Source of the DNA: CAKZQX01 sp034437035
GTDB taxonomy: Bacteria; Chloroflexota; Chloroflexia; Chloroflexales; Chloroflexaceae
DNA length: 64,000 nucleotides
Assembly: GCA_034437035.1 (NCBI GenBank)
Contig: DAOTUI010000247.1
Location: 1-64,000 of the forward strand
Reading direction: 5' to 3'
Below are positions 32,754 through 41,057 of this stretch, piece after piece. The position numbers and the translations under genes are program-made. The first letter of the stretch is position 1. Every line of letters begins with the position of its first letter. The notes under the pieces were generated by a model. The model was given only the letters and a program-made list of their open reading frames with translations. It was not told the origin of the DNA and did not search any database.

Positions 32754-33152
32754 TCATTTGACACCCTGCCCATAGACGCGGTGGATGGTGATCCGGGCCG
32801 CAGCCATGGCATCGGATGTGGGGCGGTTGGCGAGATACTCCTCGGCTGCTTCAGGTGAGCCACGGTAACGCAGGGCCAGCCGCCGCCGCAGATCATTACT
32901 GGGTGGACCAAGTTCCGCCGTGCCCCGCACGGTCAGGTAGCGCTGCCGGTCCTCCACGGTCAGGCTGATGGTCGGGTTGTGGCGCAGATTGCGCGCTTTG
33001 ATGCTCCCACTGCCCAGGCTGAAACGGATACTCTCCTCCTCACGGAGATACCAGACCACGGTCTGCTGAATGGTGCCATCGGGATTGAGCGTGGCAATCA
33101 CGGCGTAGTAGACCTCGTCGAGAAATGCGCGTTGCGCTTCGGTTAGAATCAT
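32754..33152 (-). CDS. PPOX-class (pyridoxamine 5'-phosphate oxidase-like) flavin or F420 enzyme
   Basis: The product is 132 aa beginning MILTEAQRAFLDEVYYAVIA. It is a split beta-barrel with the patterns AVIATLNPDGTIQQTVVWYLREEESIRFSLGSGSIKARNLRHNPTISLTVEDR, RYLTVRGTAEL and a C-terminal R-rich helix. The 'V..T..DG..Q...vW' opening is typical of the TIGR03618 class, which uses F420 or FMN. The exact cofactor cannot be told from sequence alone. GGAAAGACG precedes the start. It is monocistronic. Confidence 0.88.
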   Translation of the reverse strand: MILTEAQRAFLDEVYYAVIATLNPDGTIQQTVVWYLREEESIRFSLGSGSIKARNLRHNPTISLTVEDRQRYLTVRGTAELGPPSNDLRRRLALRYRGSPEAAEEYLANRPTSDAMAAARITIHRVYGQGVK

Positions 33153-33307
33153 AGGGTTCGTCTTTCCGGAAATAAAAGATAAGGCCGGCGTTTTTCACGG
33201 TACTTCTATTTTAACCCGGAAATGAACTGAGAACCAGGAACCGGCGACCGGGAGCCGAGAGTCAACAAGTGGTGTGCAACCCCAATTCAAAACTCAAAAC
33301 TCAACAT

Positions 33308-33961
33308 TTAAAACCTCTCTAACTCATTCCCAAGCTGCTGGAGAAACTGCTGTATAAATGCCGTGCGCACGCGGGCTGCGGCCTGCCCTGACGCCGTGTG
33401 CATCATATCGGCCAGGTTGAGCAGCTTGACGTAGAAGTGATCCAGGATATTGGCAGTATCGTCGGGCGGGCGGCTGGTGGGAAACGGCGCATCCAGGTCG
33501 TAGAGCGGTTTGCCCAACGCACCACCCAGTTGCAGACAGCGGGCGATGCCGATGGCTCCCAGCGCATCGAGCCGGTCGGCATCCTGGACGACCATTGCTT
33601 CAAGGGTGCGCGGGGCAATCCCGGCGGAAAAGCTGTGCGCCGCAATTGCATGTTCAATCGCCGGGATGTGGATTGCCGGGAAGTGGTTATTCCGCAGAAA
33701 TGTGCTCGCCACCTGCGCGGCAAGCGTTGACGCACGGCTGCGCTGCGGCGAGTCCTTGGGGACAACCACGCAGTCGTGGAGCCAGGCGGCGGGCAGCACT
33801 ATCTCCAGGCGGGCACCTTCGGCGATTGCCAGCGCATGCGCGTTAGCAACCACGCGCCGGATGTGGGCCAGGTCGTGCGCCGGATCATTGGAGGAAAGCT
33901 GCTCCTCCAGCAAACGGATGAAACGGGATTCCCAGGTGGACCAGCCGGGGATGGTGTTCAT
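33308..33961 (-). CDS. HD-domain phosphohydrolase
   Basis: The product is 217 aa. The HD motif set is complete: DPAHDLAHIRRV (first His), AAWLHDCVVVPKDSP (HD) and VVQDADRLDALGAIGIARC (distal Asp), as in the YpgQ/YedJ-type HD proteins that hydrolyse nucleotides in a metal-dependent way. The motif FSAGIAPRTLEAMVVQDADRLDALGA is typical. GAAAGGAAG stands a few bases before the ATG. A pair of palindromic elements lies directly upstream. Confidence 0.9.
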   Translation of the reverse strand: MNTIPGWSTWESRFIRLLEEQLSSNDPAHDLAHIRRVVANAHALAIAEGARLEIVLPAAWLHDCVVVPKDSPQRSRASTLAAQVASTFLRNNHFPAIHIPAIEHAIAAHSFSAGIAPRTLEAMVVQDADRLDALGAIGIARCLQLGGALGKPLYDLDAPFPTSRPPDDTANILDHFYVKLLNLADMMHTASGQAAARVRTAFIQQFLQQLGNELERF

Positions 33962-33980
33962 ATTTTCTTCCTTTCAGTTA

Positions 33981-34176
33981 CAGGACTTACGCGGTGGGTA
34001 TACAAACCGGACGTTTCACCCAATGGAAGCGCCAATTCGCCTGCGGCAGCATGGTACATGATGTTCTTTCTCACGAAAATTTTGCACTTTGTGCAAAATT
34101 TTCGTGAGAAAGGATGGAAGATTCCATCCTGCCGGAGGCGAAATGTCCTTTCGAGTCAGTGACCGCGTAACTCCTG
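33981..34176 (+). mobile_element. Palindromic element, copy 9 (first of a tandem pair)
   Basis: The ends CAGGACTTACGCGGT and ACCGCGTAACTCCTG are flanked by exact TCAGTTA repeats (33974-33980 and 34177-34183). The hairpin is perfect: CACGAAAATTTTGCAC-TTT-GTGCAAAATTTTCGTG. Confidence 0.93.
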
Positions 34177-34183
34177 TCAGTTA

Positions 34184-34380
34184 CAGGACTTACGCGGTGG
34201 GCATGCAAATCAGGCATTTGCCTGGATGAACGGCCCGATTCGCCTGCGGCAGCATGGTACGTGATCTATCTTTTTCACAAAACATTTGCACAGGGTGCAA
34301 ATGTTTTGTGAAAAAGCATCGAATCTTCCGCCCTGCCGGAGGCGAAATGCTCTGCCGAGTCAGTGACCGCGTAACGCGTG
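34184..34380 (+). mobile_element. Palindromic element, copy 10 (second of a tandem pair)
   Basis: The ends are CAGGACTTACGCGGT and ACCGCGTAACGCGTG. It shares the middle TCAGTTA with copy 9 and has a third TCAGTTA at 34381-34387. The hairpin CACAAAACATTTGCAC-AGG-GTGCAAATGTTTTGTG differs from copy 9 at matched positions in both arms. Confidence 0.93.
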
Positions 34381-34462
34381 TCAGTTATAACAGCGCCCAC
34401 CAACAAAGATGGTACAATCTATGTATCAGCCGGAAAGAGTGAGCAGATTGCAGGGTAAGGAT

Positions 34463-34807
34463 ATGGATAGTTTTACCATTCGCGCAATTCTTGCGGGGAT
34501 TATTTTAATCATTCTGGTGCAGCAGGCCCGCCACGCCACGGCCGGTTCGCACCGGCGGCGGGCATTTGTGCTGGCCGCGGGCGGGCTGAGTGTGTTCCTG
34601 CTGATCCATCTGTCGCTGGCGATGGGCATAGCTGTCGGCCCGCTGATAACGCCGCTGGTTGCGCCGGCAATTGGACTGCTGGCCGCCGGTCTGCTATTTC
34701 TGGTGCTGGCGTGGCGACGGGGCGAGATGCGGGAACAGGTTGAGCGCATGCGCGAGGCACTTGTCACTGAACGAACCCGCCGTGAACAGGAAGTCGAGGA
34801 GAAATAG
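34463..34807 (+). CDS. Small membrane protein with a charged C-terminal coil
   Basis: The product is 114 aa, starting MDSFTIRAILAGIILIILVQ. Three hydrophobic helices lie at about residues 5-22, 33-56 and 60-85, followed by a highly charged helix (RRGEMREQVERMREALVTERTRREQEVEEK) that is likely a cytoplasmic coiled coil. AAGGAT lies just before ATG 34463; a longer frame upstream lacks a site. It is two bases before proA and its tail carries the proA ribosome site, so the two genes are translationally linked. No family was recognised. Confidence 0.65.
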   Translation: MDSFTIRAILAGIILIILVQQARHATAGSHRRRAFVLAAGGLSVFLLIHLSLAMGIAVGPLITPLVAPAIGLLAAGLLFLVLAWRRGEMREQVERMREALVTERTRREQEVEEK

Positions 34808-34809
34808 CG

Positions 34810-36084
34810 ATGACAACCGAGATTGATGCAATTGGGCAACAGGCGCGCGCCGCAGCCCGGCACCTGGCGGCGCTGCGCCGGGCCGGGAAGGATGCCGCAC
34901 TGCATGCAATTGCCGATCTGCTCCAGGAGCGCCAGGAGATGATCCTGGAGGCGAATGCACTGGATATGGAAGCGGCCCGCGCTGCCGGTACCAGCGGTTC
35001 ATTGCTGGACCGGATGCTGCTGACACCGGAGCGATTGGCGGCAATTGCGGCCGATACGCGCAGTGTGGCCGATCTGGATGACCCGGTGGGCGAGGTGTTT
35101 GAAACCACCGAGCGCCCCAACGGGTTGCGTCTGCATAAGCGCCGCACGCCGCTGGGGGTGGTCGGGGTGATTTACGAGGCCCGCCCAAATGTGACGATCG
35201 ATGTTGCGGCGCTCTGTTTGAAGACGGGCAACGCGGTGATCCTGCGTGGGGGCCGCGATATCCGCCACAGTTGCGCGGCGATTACCAACGCGATTGGCGC
35301 GGCGCTGGAGCGTACCGGCCTGCCCGCCGATGCGGTTCAGAGTATGACCAACCCTGACCGGGAACTGGTGCGGGAACTGCTGCGGCTGGATCAGTATGTC
35401 GATATGATTATCCCGCGGGGGGGGGCGCAACTGCACCGCTTCTGCCGCGAGCATGCTACCATTCCGGTGATTACCGGCGGCCTGGGGGTTTGCCATATCT
35501 ATGCGGATAACAGCGCAGATCTGGAAAAGTCGGTGCCGATTATCTACAACGCCAAGGTGCAGCGGCCCAGCGTGTGTAATGCACTCGATACCCTGCTGGT
35601 ACAGCGCGAGATTGCGCCGCAGTTGCTGCCCGCCGTAGCAGCGGCGCTGGCTCCCGCCGGCGTTGAACTGCGGGCCGATCCGGAAGCGCTGGCAATCCTG
35701 GCCGACGCACCCGACGCCGCCAACTGGAAGCTTATCCCCGCCGGCCCGGAAGACTTCGGCACCGAATTTATGGCGCTGATCCTCTCGATCCGGGTTGTGG
35801 ATGGGCTGGAGCAGGCAATGGTGCATATTGCCGACTACAGCACCGGCCACAGTGAGGCCATTCTGACCACCAATGCCGAGGATGCGGCGACGTTTGTCAA
35901 CCTGGTGGATAGTGCTGCTGTCTTTGTTAATGCCTCGACCCGCTTCAATGACGGGGGACAGTTTGGGCTGGGCGCTGAGATTGCAGTCAGTACGCAGAAA
36001 CTCCATGCTCGGGGGCCAATGGGACTACGCGAACTTACCACCTACAAATGGGTTGGCGAAGGGGACTGGCTGGTACGGGCATAG
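34810..36084 (+). CDS. proA: Gamma-glutamyl phosphate reductase (glutamate-5-semialdehyde dehydrogenase)
   Basis: The product is 424 aa, the normal length. ProA reduces gamma-glutamyl phosphate to glutamate-5-semialdehyde with NADPH in proline synthesis. Typical motifs are PLGVVGVIYEARPNVTIDVAALCLKTGNAVILRGG, IIPRGGAQLH, ATIPVITGGLGVCHIYAD and the catalytic QRPSVCNALDTLLV with Cys256, ending AEIAVSTQKLHARGPMGLRELTTYKW. GAGGAG stands before the ATG. The proB gene (glutamate 5-kinase) is not in the window. Confidence 0.97.
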   Translation: MTTEIDAIGQQARAAARHLAALRRAGKDAALHAIADLLQERQEMILEANALDMEAARAAGTSGSLLDRMLLTPERLAAIAADTRSVADLDDPVGEVFETTERPNGLRLHKRRTPLGVVGVIYEARPNVTIDVAALCLKTGNAVILRGGRDIRHSCAAITNAIGAALERTGLPADAVQSMTNPDRELVRELLRLDQYVDMIIPRGGAQLHRFCREHATIPVITGGLGVCHIYADNSADLEKSVPIIYNAKVQRPSVCNALDTLLVQREIAPQLLPAVAAALAPAGVELRADPEALAILADAPDAANWKLIPAGPEDFGTEFMALILSIRVVDGLEQAMVHIADYSTGHSEAILTTNAEDAATFVNLVDSAAVFVNASTRFNDGGQFGLGAEIAVSTQKLHARGPMGLRELTTYKWVGEGDWLVRA

Positions 36085-36147
36085 TGTATTGAAAGTGTCT
36101 CCTGGTTTACCGATGGATATTACGCACAATACATGATTTAATTCCAT

Positions 36148-36924
36148 ATGAAGTATCAACTAAAATTAGCCCATCTCTACCCGGAGCAGATGAATATCTA
36201 TGGTGATCGGGGGAATATCATCACGCTGGCGCAGCGCTGTGCCTGGCGCGGGATCGAACTTACGGTCGTTACCGTCGGCGTGGGCGATACGCCGGACTGG
36301 AGCACATACGACCTGGCCTTCTTCGGGGGTGGTCAGGACAGTGGGCAGGCGCTGATTGCCGAGGATTTCCTGCGCCGCCAGGGGGAGCCGCTGGCCCGCG
36401 CAATTGAGGATGGCCTGGCGATGCTGGCGATCTGTGGGGGCTACCAACTGCTGGGGCACTATTTTCTCACCCACACGGGCGAGCGCCTGCCCGGTGTGGG
36501 TGTCCTGGATGTGCATACCGTCGGCGGTAAGCAGCGCCTGATTGGGAATATCGTGATCGAGTGTGACCCGGAGTTGGGTATTGGCACCGCCGAGGCGACG
36601 GCAGATGGTCGCCGATCACCCGTGCGGCTGGTGGGATTTGAAAATCATAGCGGACGGACCTATCATGGGCCGCGTGTGCGGCCGCTGGGACGGGTGCTGG
36701 TGGGGCATGGCGACAATGGTGAGGATGGTGTCGGCGGGGGGGTGTATCGCAACACCATCGGCTGCTACCTGCATGGCTCGCTGCTGCCGAAAAACCCGCA
36801 GCTTGCCGATCATCTGCTGCTGCCGGCGCTCCGGCGGCGCTACGGTTCAGCGGTAACATTCCCACCGCTTGAAGACCTGCTTGAACTGCGGGCCCAGCGA
36901 ACGATGGTCGAGCGGTTAATGTAG
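36148..36924 (+). CDS. gatD: Lipid II isoglutaminyl synthase glutaminase subunit (GatD)
   Basis: The product is 258 aa of the CobB/CobQ-like class I amidotransferase group. It starts with LKLAHLYPEQMNIYGDRGNIITLAQRC, the GatD signature, and has FFGGGQDSGQ, the nucleophile motif AICGGYQLLG (Cys96) and the histidine motif IGCYLHGSLLPKNP. With MurT, GatD amidates the D-glutamate of lipid II to D-isoglutamine. The murT gene, usually adjacent, is absent on both sides: proA lies upstream and a repeat array downstream. Confidence 0.93.
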   Translation: MKYQLKLAHLYPEQMNIYGDRGNIITLAQRCAWRGIELTVVTVGVGDTPDWSTYDLAFFGGGQDSGQALIAEDFLRRQGEPLARAIEDGLAMLAICGGYQLLGHYFLTHTGERLPGVGVLDVHTVGGKQRLIGNIVIECDPELGIGTAEATADGRRSPVRLVGFENHSGRTYHGPRVRPLGRVLVGHGDNGEDGVGGGVYRNTIGCYLHGSLLPKNPQLADHLLLPALRRRYGSAVTFPPLEDLLELRAQRTMVERLM

Positions 36925-37003
36925 GCGCAAGCCCGGAGCAGCACACCCCGGAACGGCGCGCAGCGGTCAGCATTTGCCGAACACTATGGGTTCCTGGTAG
37001 TGA

Positions 37004-37202
37004 CTGGAGTTACGCGATCTCTCTCTCCTGGCCGAGGATAGCGCCTCCGGCAGGGTGGAAGATCGCATGCTTTTTCATAAAAATCTTGCACACGGTGCAA
37101 GATTTTTATGAAAAAGAATAAAAGAGTACCATGCTGCCGCAGGCGAAACATGCCGTTACCAGGGTCAAACGTCCAGTCTGGGCACCGACCGCGTAACGCA
37201 TG
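37004..37202 (-). mobile_element. Palindromic element, copy 11 (first of a tandem four, inverted)
   Basis: It runs in the opposite orientation to most copies: the CCTCCGGCAGGGTGGAA arm comes first, then hairpin CATAAAAATCTTGCAC-ACG-GTGCAAGATTTTTATG, then the TACCATGCTGCCGCAGGCG arm. The left end CTGGAGTTACGCGAT is slightly worn. The right target repeat is TTAGTTA (37203-37209); the left is GTAGTGA. Confidence 0.9.
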
Positions 37203-37209
37203 TTAGTTA

Positions 37210-37425
37210 CAGAAGTTACGCGGTCGGTTCCAAACCCAGGCGTCTGCCGGGACAACTAGCCCGATGCGCCTCCGGCAGGGTGGAATGGGACATGCTTTTT
37301 CCGGAACATGTGGCACGCTGTGCCACATGTTCCGGAAAAAGACAAAAACGTACCATACTGCCGCAGGCGAAATATGCCGTTATGAGAGCAAACGGTCCGT
37401 TTGAACGCACACCGCGTAACTCCTG
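37210..37425 (-). mobile_element. Palindromic element, copy 12 (second of a tandem four, inverted)
   Basis: The ends CAGAAGTTACGCGGT and ACCGCGTAACTCCTG are flanked by exact TTAGTTA on both sides (37203-37209 and 37426-37432). The hairpin CCGGAACATGTGGCAC-GCT-GTGCCACATGTTCCGG is perfect. Even its outermost pairs differ from other copies (CCGG/CCGG instead of CACR/YGTG), a fully compensated change. Confidence 0.93.
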
Positions 37426-37432
37426 TTAGTTA

Positions 37433-37629
37433 CAGAAGTTACGCGGTCACTCCTTGGGAACCTGGTTTCGCCTCCGGCAGGGCGGAACCGAGCATCCTTT
37501 TTCACGAACATGTGGCTCTGTAAGCCACATGTTCGTGAAAAAGATAAAAAAGTATCATGCTGCCGCAGGCGAAGACTGCCGTTGTGGGAGCACATGTCTG
37601 ATTTGCAGACCCCCACCGCGTAAGTCGTG
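37433..37629 (-). mobile_element. Palindromic element, copy 13 (third of a tandem four, inverted)
   Basis: The ends are CAGAAGTTACGCGGT and ACCGCGTAAGTCGTG. The left flank is the shared TTAGTTA (37426-37432). The hairpin is CACGAACATGTGGCTC-TGT-AAGCCACATGTTCGTG, with one C/A mismatch at the loop. Confidence 0.92.
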
Positions 37630-37637
37630 TTACATGA

Positions 37638-37746
37638 CAGGCGTTACGCGGTTCTGCCAATTCCGGCCTTGTGCCAGACCCAAACGCCAGATTCGCCCTG
37701 CCGGAGGCGAATCCCATCTATTTGATGGATGACCGCGTAAGTCCTG
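37638..37746 (+). mobile_element. Palindromic element, copy 14, internally deleted (fourth of a tandem four)
   Basis: The ends CAGGCGTTACGCGGT and ACCGCGTAAGTCCTG are intact, but only 109 bp remain. The left arm GATTCGCC is fused directly to CTGCCGGAGGCGAATC, so hairpin and left arm core are gone. The flanks ACATGA and TCATGA are a weak direct repeat. Confidence 0.85.
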
Positions 37747-37771
37747 TCATGATAGTAGAAGCGCGTTTGCC

Positions 37772-38053
37772 TTATTCTTGACCGAGATGATCAAGGAAAG
37801 TGTACAGATCAGGGAGAATCGCCCGATCAAACCCAAACTGAGTAGCAGTTTTTGGCAACTGCTGCGGAGCAATAAACGAACCACTATTGCCCCAATAACA
37901 CGCTTCATCCACGGTGGATTTTTCTGCCGTCAGATCATGCTCCTGCATCCAGGCCCAGATACAGCGACCAAGATGTTCATTGGTGATAGAGCAGTCGGGA
38001 TAGCGCTTACGGATGTACAGAATAAACTTGTCATTGCCCATGCTTATACTCAC
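37772..38053 (-). CDS. Unrecognised 93-aa protein
   Basis: The product is 93 aa from GTG 38053, with GAGGAGG four to five bases upstream, a very strong site. It reads as a small soluble alpha/beta protein: MSISMGNDKFILYIRKRYPD, CSITNEHLGRCIWAWMQEHDLTAEKSTVDEACYWGNSGS and a C-terminal RAILPDLYTFLDHLGQE. It contains four Trp/Tyr-rich patches and three cysteines but no known motif. It begins 24 bases after the pseudokinase-VWA gene, so it is probably part of that operon. Confidence 0.6.
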   Translation of the reverse strand: MSISMGNDKFILYIRKRYPDCSITNEHLGRCIWAWMQEHDLTAEKSTVDEACYWGNSGSFIAPQQLPKTATQFGFDRAILPDLYTFLDHLGQE

Positions 38054-38077
38054 TGAACCTCCTCTTACACCAGGCTG

Positions 38078-40618
38078 CTATAACTGGAAGGGTCGCTTGA
38101 TCTCCAAGCTCTGTTCATCGTGCTTCATGCGCACCGTGACCATCCCGTTACGGCGCTGGGGGAAAATCGACTGGAAGGTGACACGATACTGTTTCTCAAG
38201 TTGACGCTGGACCTGATTGTAGAGTTCCTGAATCTCCTCCGGGCGTGGGGTGAGCTTATAGATTCCATTCGTCTCCCGCGCAAGTTGCTCCAGGAGCCGA
38301 CCATCAAACTGTTCACTGATCAACCCGACACTGTAGACCGGCATATTGCTCTTGCGGGCTGTGGCTAATGCAACATCAAACGAGGCAGTGCTCTTGGTAT
38401 CCGCCCCATCACTCAACAGAATAATAGCTTTGCGCCCCGGTAATTCTGCCATATCGGATGAAACACGAACCAGTGCATCATAGATCGAGGTATCATCAAT
38501 CGTCTCCAATCCATTAATGGCATCGATAATTGCCTGCCGGTCGGTGCTACACGCGCCAATTTGCTGCACCTGGGTGGCAAATGCGTAGAGACACACCGTA
38601 TCGCCAGGCCCAAGTTGCCGGACAAACGTGACCGCAGCCTGCCTCGCAGCCACCAGTGGTTCGCCATACATACTCCCACTCACATCTACAGCCAGCGCTA
38701 CAGTCAGCGGTTCAGCGGTAATATCGACCGGGGCCATCACAAATAACTCGACCGGCTGATCGTCCTGCAACACCGAAACATCGAAATTACCGCCAAGCTG
38801 AACCGCCTGTCCTGCCTCATCAACCACCCCAAAGTACACATTGATTTCGGGGTAATTATAGGTGTCAACCTGAATGCCGCCACTGGCAATATTGATAAGA
38901 TCTATGTTGCTGGGATTGGGATCAAAGTAGACCTTGCGAGCGGCCTCGTGTTCATCCACCCGAGCAAGCACTTCATACGTTCCCGCGAGTGGTTTGGTGG
39001 GAAACGACAACTGATACCTCCCGCCGTCCAGCGTATCGAGCTTCGGATCATTCACGCGTGTACCATTATGCCGGACACTAAAATCAATATCTTCGTCCGG
39101 CGGGAGCAACATACCACCTCTTTTGATAGTCGCCTGCAATTCGATAAGCTCTGTGCCATTGGCCTGTGCATATAAGTTGGTAAATTGCAGCCGTTCATCT
39201 ACGTTGTCAGATGCCGGCTTTGCTGTTGGGAAGAATGGTACTGACCAGGCAACGTCGGTATCCTTCGTAAGCTGATAAACTCCCACAAATAAAAATATAA
39301 TAATCATCGTAACTAAGGCCCATATCACAAGTTTTGCACTGCGCGGTTTCTCCACCTTCCCCTGACCACGTTCCTCTTGCGGCAGCACATCACCCAGTAG
39401 CCGCGCCAGCGCATCCGCAAACTCATTCCCATTTTTATATCGGCGCTCCGGCTGTGGATCGGTTGCGCGCTTAAGTACCTGATATAACCCGGCGTGCTCC
39501 TTCATCGCCGGCCCTACGACGGGATTCTGGCGCGCAAACACCTCCGATGGCGACGCTTCGCCAAGCAAGGTCAACAATGACGCGCCCAGCACATAGACAT
39601 CGCCGGCCGGTGTTACGCTTCCCCCGGCGCGTTCGGGGGCGATAAACGTGAGCGATTGATCGGAAGGGCGATGATATGACACCGGTGAGACTCCACCTGC
39701 CGCACCAAAGTGGATCGACTCCAGGTTAAAATCCCGGTTACGTTGATAGACCTGGCCGTTGTCATGGAGATAGCCAAAGTGCCGTGCCAGTTGCACCCAG
39801 CGAACACCAATGAATTTGAACCGCGCTGCCGGCAGCAGCATGAGAATGACAGAAGCGGGGGTCGCCGCCAGTGGCATAACCAGGTAGTGCAATCCCTGCT
39901 GGGTGAACTGCTTCTGGGAGGACTGTCCGGACAACGGTTCGATGGTCGTCGGTGATACGAGCATCCAGAAAAGCCAGTTAGGATCACCTTCGCGTACCAG
40001 ATAGAGTTCCCGATCGTCGTTCTGCCCAACATGTTCAACAATGCGGTATGAGCCTACTGATTGACCTGGCTGGTAACGGTACGTCTCGCGCTTTGGCTTC
40101 GATGCAGTTCGTTTTGCTGAACGTTGCGATGCAGGAGCGGATGGTGCAGCAGCAACTGGTGATTCATCCGGGCCGGTCGCGGCGGCAGGTACCGCTTCTG
40201 CCTGAACTGCTGTTGTTGCCGCCGGGTCGGGCTCACCTTCTGTGTTCGGTGTGTCGGTTGCGGTTGGGTCGGGTTCAACCTCTGCATTCGGTGTGTCGGT
40301 TGTCGTTGTGGGTGAAATGACCTCTTCGGATTGGGGGGAAGCGTTTGTGATTGCAGCCAGGGGATCGACAGACTCTCCTGCAGGGAGTTTCGCCAGACCG
40401 CGCTGGGCGGTGGTATGTTGCGGATTGATTTCTAAAACACGTTCGAGACAGTAGCGTTGTTCTGCCGGGGTACGAACTGCGCCGGACATCCAGAGCCAGG
40501 CCTGTTCCTGGTGTGGGTCTTGTTGCAGTGCCTGTGCGAAAAGGGTGAAAGCCTGGTCTTTATCACCACGCTTTAATGCCGCCATGCCTTGCTTGATGAG
40601 TTCGGCTGGGGTTTGCAT
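38078..40618 (-). CDS. TPR - pseudokinase - transmembrane - VWA protein
   Basis: The product is 846 aa. Residues 1-80 are TPR-like (AELIKQGMAALKRGDKDQAFTLFAQALQQDP). A Pro/Ala/Thr linker follows to about 178. Residues 180-410 resemble a Ser/Thr protein kinase (YRIVEHVGQNDDRELYLVRE, FIAPERAGG, TPAGDVYVLGASLLTLL, RATDPQPERRYKNGNEFADAL) but lack the VAIK lysine, have NRDFNLESI instead of HRDLKxxN and have no DFG. One membrane helix is at 429-450. An outer Ig-like part precedes a VWA domain (about 640-805) with an intact MIDAS start DVSGS. It probably senses inside and binds outside, or the reverse. AAGGA precedes the ATG. Confidence 0.85.
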   Translation of the reverse strand: MQTPAELIKQGMAALKRGDKDQAFTLFAQALQQDPHQEQAWLWMSGAVRTPAEQRYCLERVLEINPQHTTAQRGLAKLPAGESVDPLAAITNASPQSEEVISPTTTTDTPNAEVEPDPTATDTPNTEGEPDPAATTAVQAEAVPAAATGPDESPVAAAPSAPASQRSAKRTASKPKRETYRYQPGQSVGSYRIVEHVGQNDDRELYLVREGDPNWLFWMLVSPTTIEPLSGQSSQKQFTQQGLHYLVMPLAATPASVILMLLPAARFKFIGVRWVQLARHFGYLHDNGQVYQRNRDFNLESIHFGAAGGVSPVSYHRPSDQSLTFIAPERAGGSVTPAGDVYVLGASLLTLLGEASPSEVFARQNPVVGPAMKEHAGLYQVLKRATDPQPERRYKNGNEFADALARLLGDVLPQEERGQGKVEKPRSAKLVIWALVTMIIIFLFVGVYQLTKDTDVAWSVPFFPTAKPASDNVDERLQFTNLYAQANGTELIELQATIKRGGMLLPPDEDIDFSVRHNGTRVNDPKLDTLDGGRYQLSFPTKPLAGTYEVLARVDEHEAARKVYFDPNPSNIDLINIASGGIQVDTYNYPEINVYFGVVDEAGQAVQLGGNFDVSVLQDDQPVELFVMAPVDITAEPLTVALAVDVSGSMYGEPLVAARQAAVTFVRQLGPGDTVCLYAFATQVQQIGACSTDRQAIIDAINGLETIDDTSIYDALVRVSSDMAELPGRKAIILLSDGADTKSTASFDVALATARKSNMPVYSVGLISEQFDGRLLEQLARETNGIYKLTPRPEEIQELYNQVQRQLEKQYRVTFQSIFPQRRNGMVTVRMKHDEQSLEIKRPFQL

Positions 40619-41057
40619 CAACGAATCCTTTGTCGATCAGAGTACGTTTGTGCTGCCCGTTTAAGGGTAGCTTTATCTGGTAGCGACCACGCACATTATA
40701 GCATCTTAGCATAACCATGACAAACCGTAGTAAGGATTTGTGCTAATCGTTAGTTTTACAATAAATAACACAACTTTCTGCGTTATGCGTTCGGGCAACC
40801 CGGTTTCAGGCGCGGCTGTGCGGTTTTCAACGGGGAATCTGTTGTAAGCTGTGGTGAGCAGGGTGCTTGGAAGCAAAGCAGTCGCCTGTGGCGAACATTT
40901 TCATGTTTGTGCAGGAATGTGCGAATTGCATTTGTGGATGAACGTTGCCGGCAGTGTCGCCAGTACGTCACTGAGGGAATGACAGGTGAAACGAGGGGCG
41001 GTTGCTACGAAGAAACGTTTCTTCACTCCGTTCAGCATAATTGGTCGCGTTGTCGTA
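40619..41057. other. Intergenic region without a recognisable gene
   Basis: These 439 bases between two minus-strand genes show no credible reading frame. An AT-rich part near 40690-40770 (TTATAGCATCTTAGCATAACC) probably includes the promoter of the pseudokinase-VWA gene. No member of the palindromic family is present. Confidence 0.4.

Noticed and set aside
37004..37746. Possible CRISPR array (regularly spaced repeats of about 200 bp)
   Set aside because: Repeat units are themselves 110-216 bp palindromes with transposon-like ends and 7-bp spacers that are identical target duplications; there are no short repeats with unique spacers and no cas genes.
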